Source: Cucumis sativus (Eukaryota > Streptophyta > Magnoliopsida > Cucurbitales > Cucurbitaceae). From it: DNA of 64,000 bases. Positions 63,874 to 64,000 of this stretch are shown one piece after another (position 1 is the first letter of the stretch; every line of letters begins with the position of its first letter). The stretch is from NCBI RefSeq assembly GCF_000004075.3, contig NC_026659.2, forward strand, positions 24,570,272 through 24,634,271, in the 5' to 3' direction. Position numbers and translations under genes: made by a program. The notes under the pieces were generated by a model. It ran no database searches and was not told where the DNA came from. It worked only from the letters and a program-made list of their open reading frames with translations.

Positions 63874-64000
63874 ATTCAATCTTGTTGCACCTAATTCCAT
63901 GTTTTCCTTTTTGTTACTAAAAAGAAAAAAGAAAAAACGTTTAGAAAATCATTTTTTAAAAAAGAAGTTGCCACATGGTAATATTTTATTAGATGGTAGT

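Overview
The window is plant nuclear DNA, AT-rich, with short exons, GT-AG introns and plastid- or ER-directed eukaryotic genes. The gene set (plastid SecA, SEC23, CrRLK1L kinase, ABCB transporter, BAHD acyltransferase, MIR408, mitochondrial RF1, RPL3) is that of a eudicot. A dispersed GATAGA-rich foldback repeat and the style of the other repeats suggest Cucurbitaceae (Cucumis-like). That family-level call is inference from memory, not from a search.

Layout. 1-7776 (-): the 5' three quarters of plastid SECA1, running off the left edge. 8962-13480 (-): a SEC23A-type COPII coat gene. 14936-17437 (-): an intronless malectin-like receptor kinase. 17675-18625: a non-autonomous Mutator-like element with a 9-bp target duplication. 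21097-28530 (-): a full ABCB (P-glycoprotein/auxin-transporter clade) gene whose introns hold several small foldback elements, with a probable 5'UTR exon near 30.4 kb. 28.6-35.6 kb: gene-poor AT-rich DNA. 35617-36951 (-): a single-exon BAHD acyltransferase. 40.1-40.6 kb (+): MIR408 with a cluster of eight GTAC copper-response cores upstream. 40981-44168 (-): organellar (probably mitochondrial) release factor 1. 45100-47031 (+): a small membrane-anchored J protein, divergent from RF1. 47783-52095 (-): an NTMC2T5-type SMP-C2 lipid-transfer protein, convergent with the J protein. 54451-56673 (-): ribosomal protein L3. 59324-63873 (+): a TruA-family tRNA pseudouridine synthase.

The genes do not form a pathway or cluster; they are independent housekeeping and signalling loci. 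Themes that recur are plastid/organelle maintenance (SECA1, RF1, NTMC2T5), secretion and membranes (SEC23A, ABCB, RLK, J protein) and translation (RPL3, RF1, TruA). Exon chains for the coding genes were assembled by hand from splice consensus plus protein continuity, and each complete chain sums to a multiple of three.

The observations most worth a second look are the MIR408 promoter/hairpin unit, a SECA1 intron whose 5' splice site reads GA instead of GT (and another that is GC-AG), a 59-bp duplication that doubles a SECA1 splice acceptor, the Mutator-like element, and a solo LTR (GATTC target duplication) in NTMC2T5 with a relative in the TruA gene. I found no convincing wholly new system.
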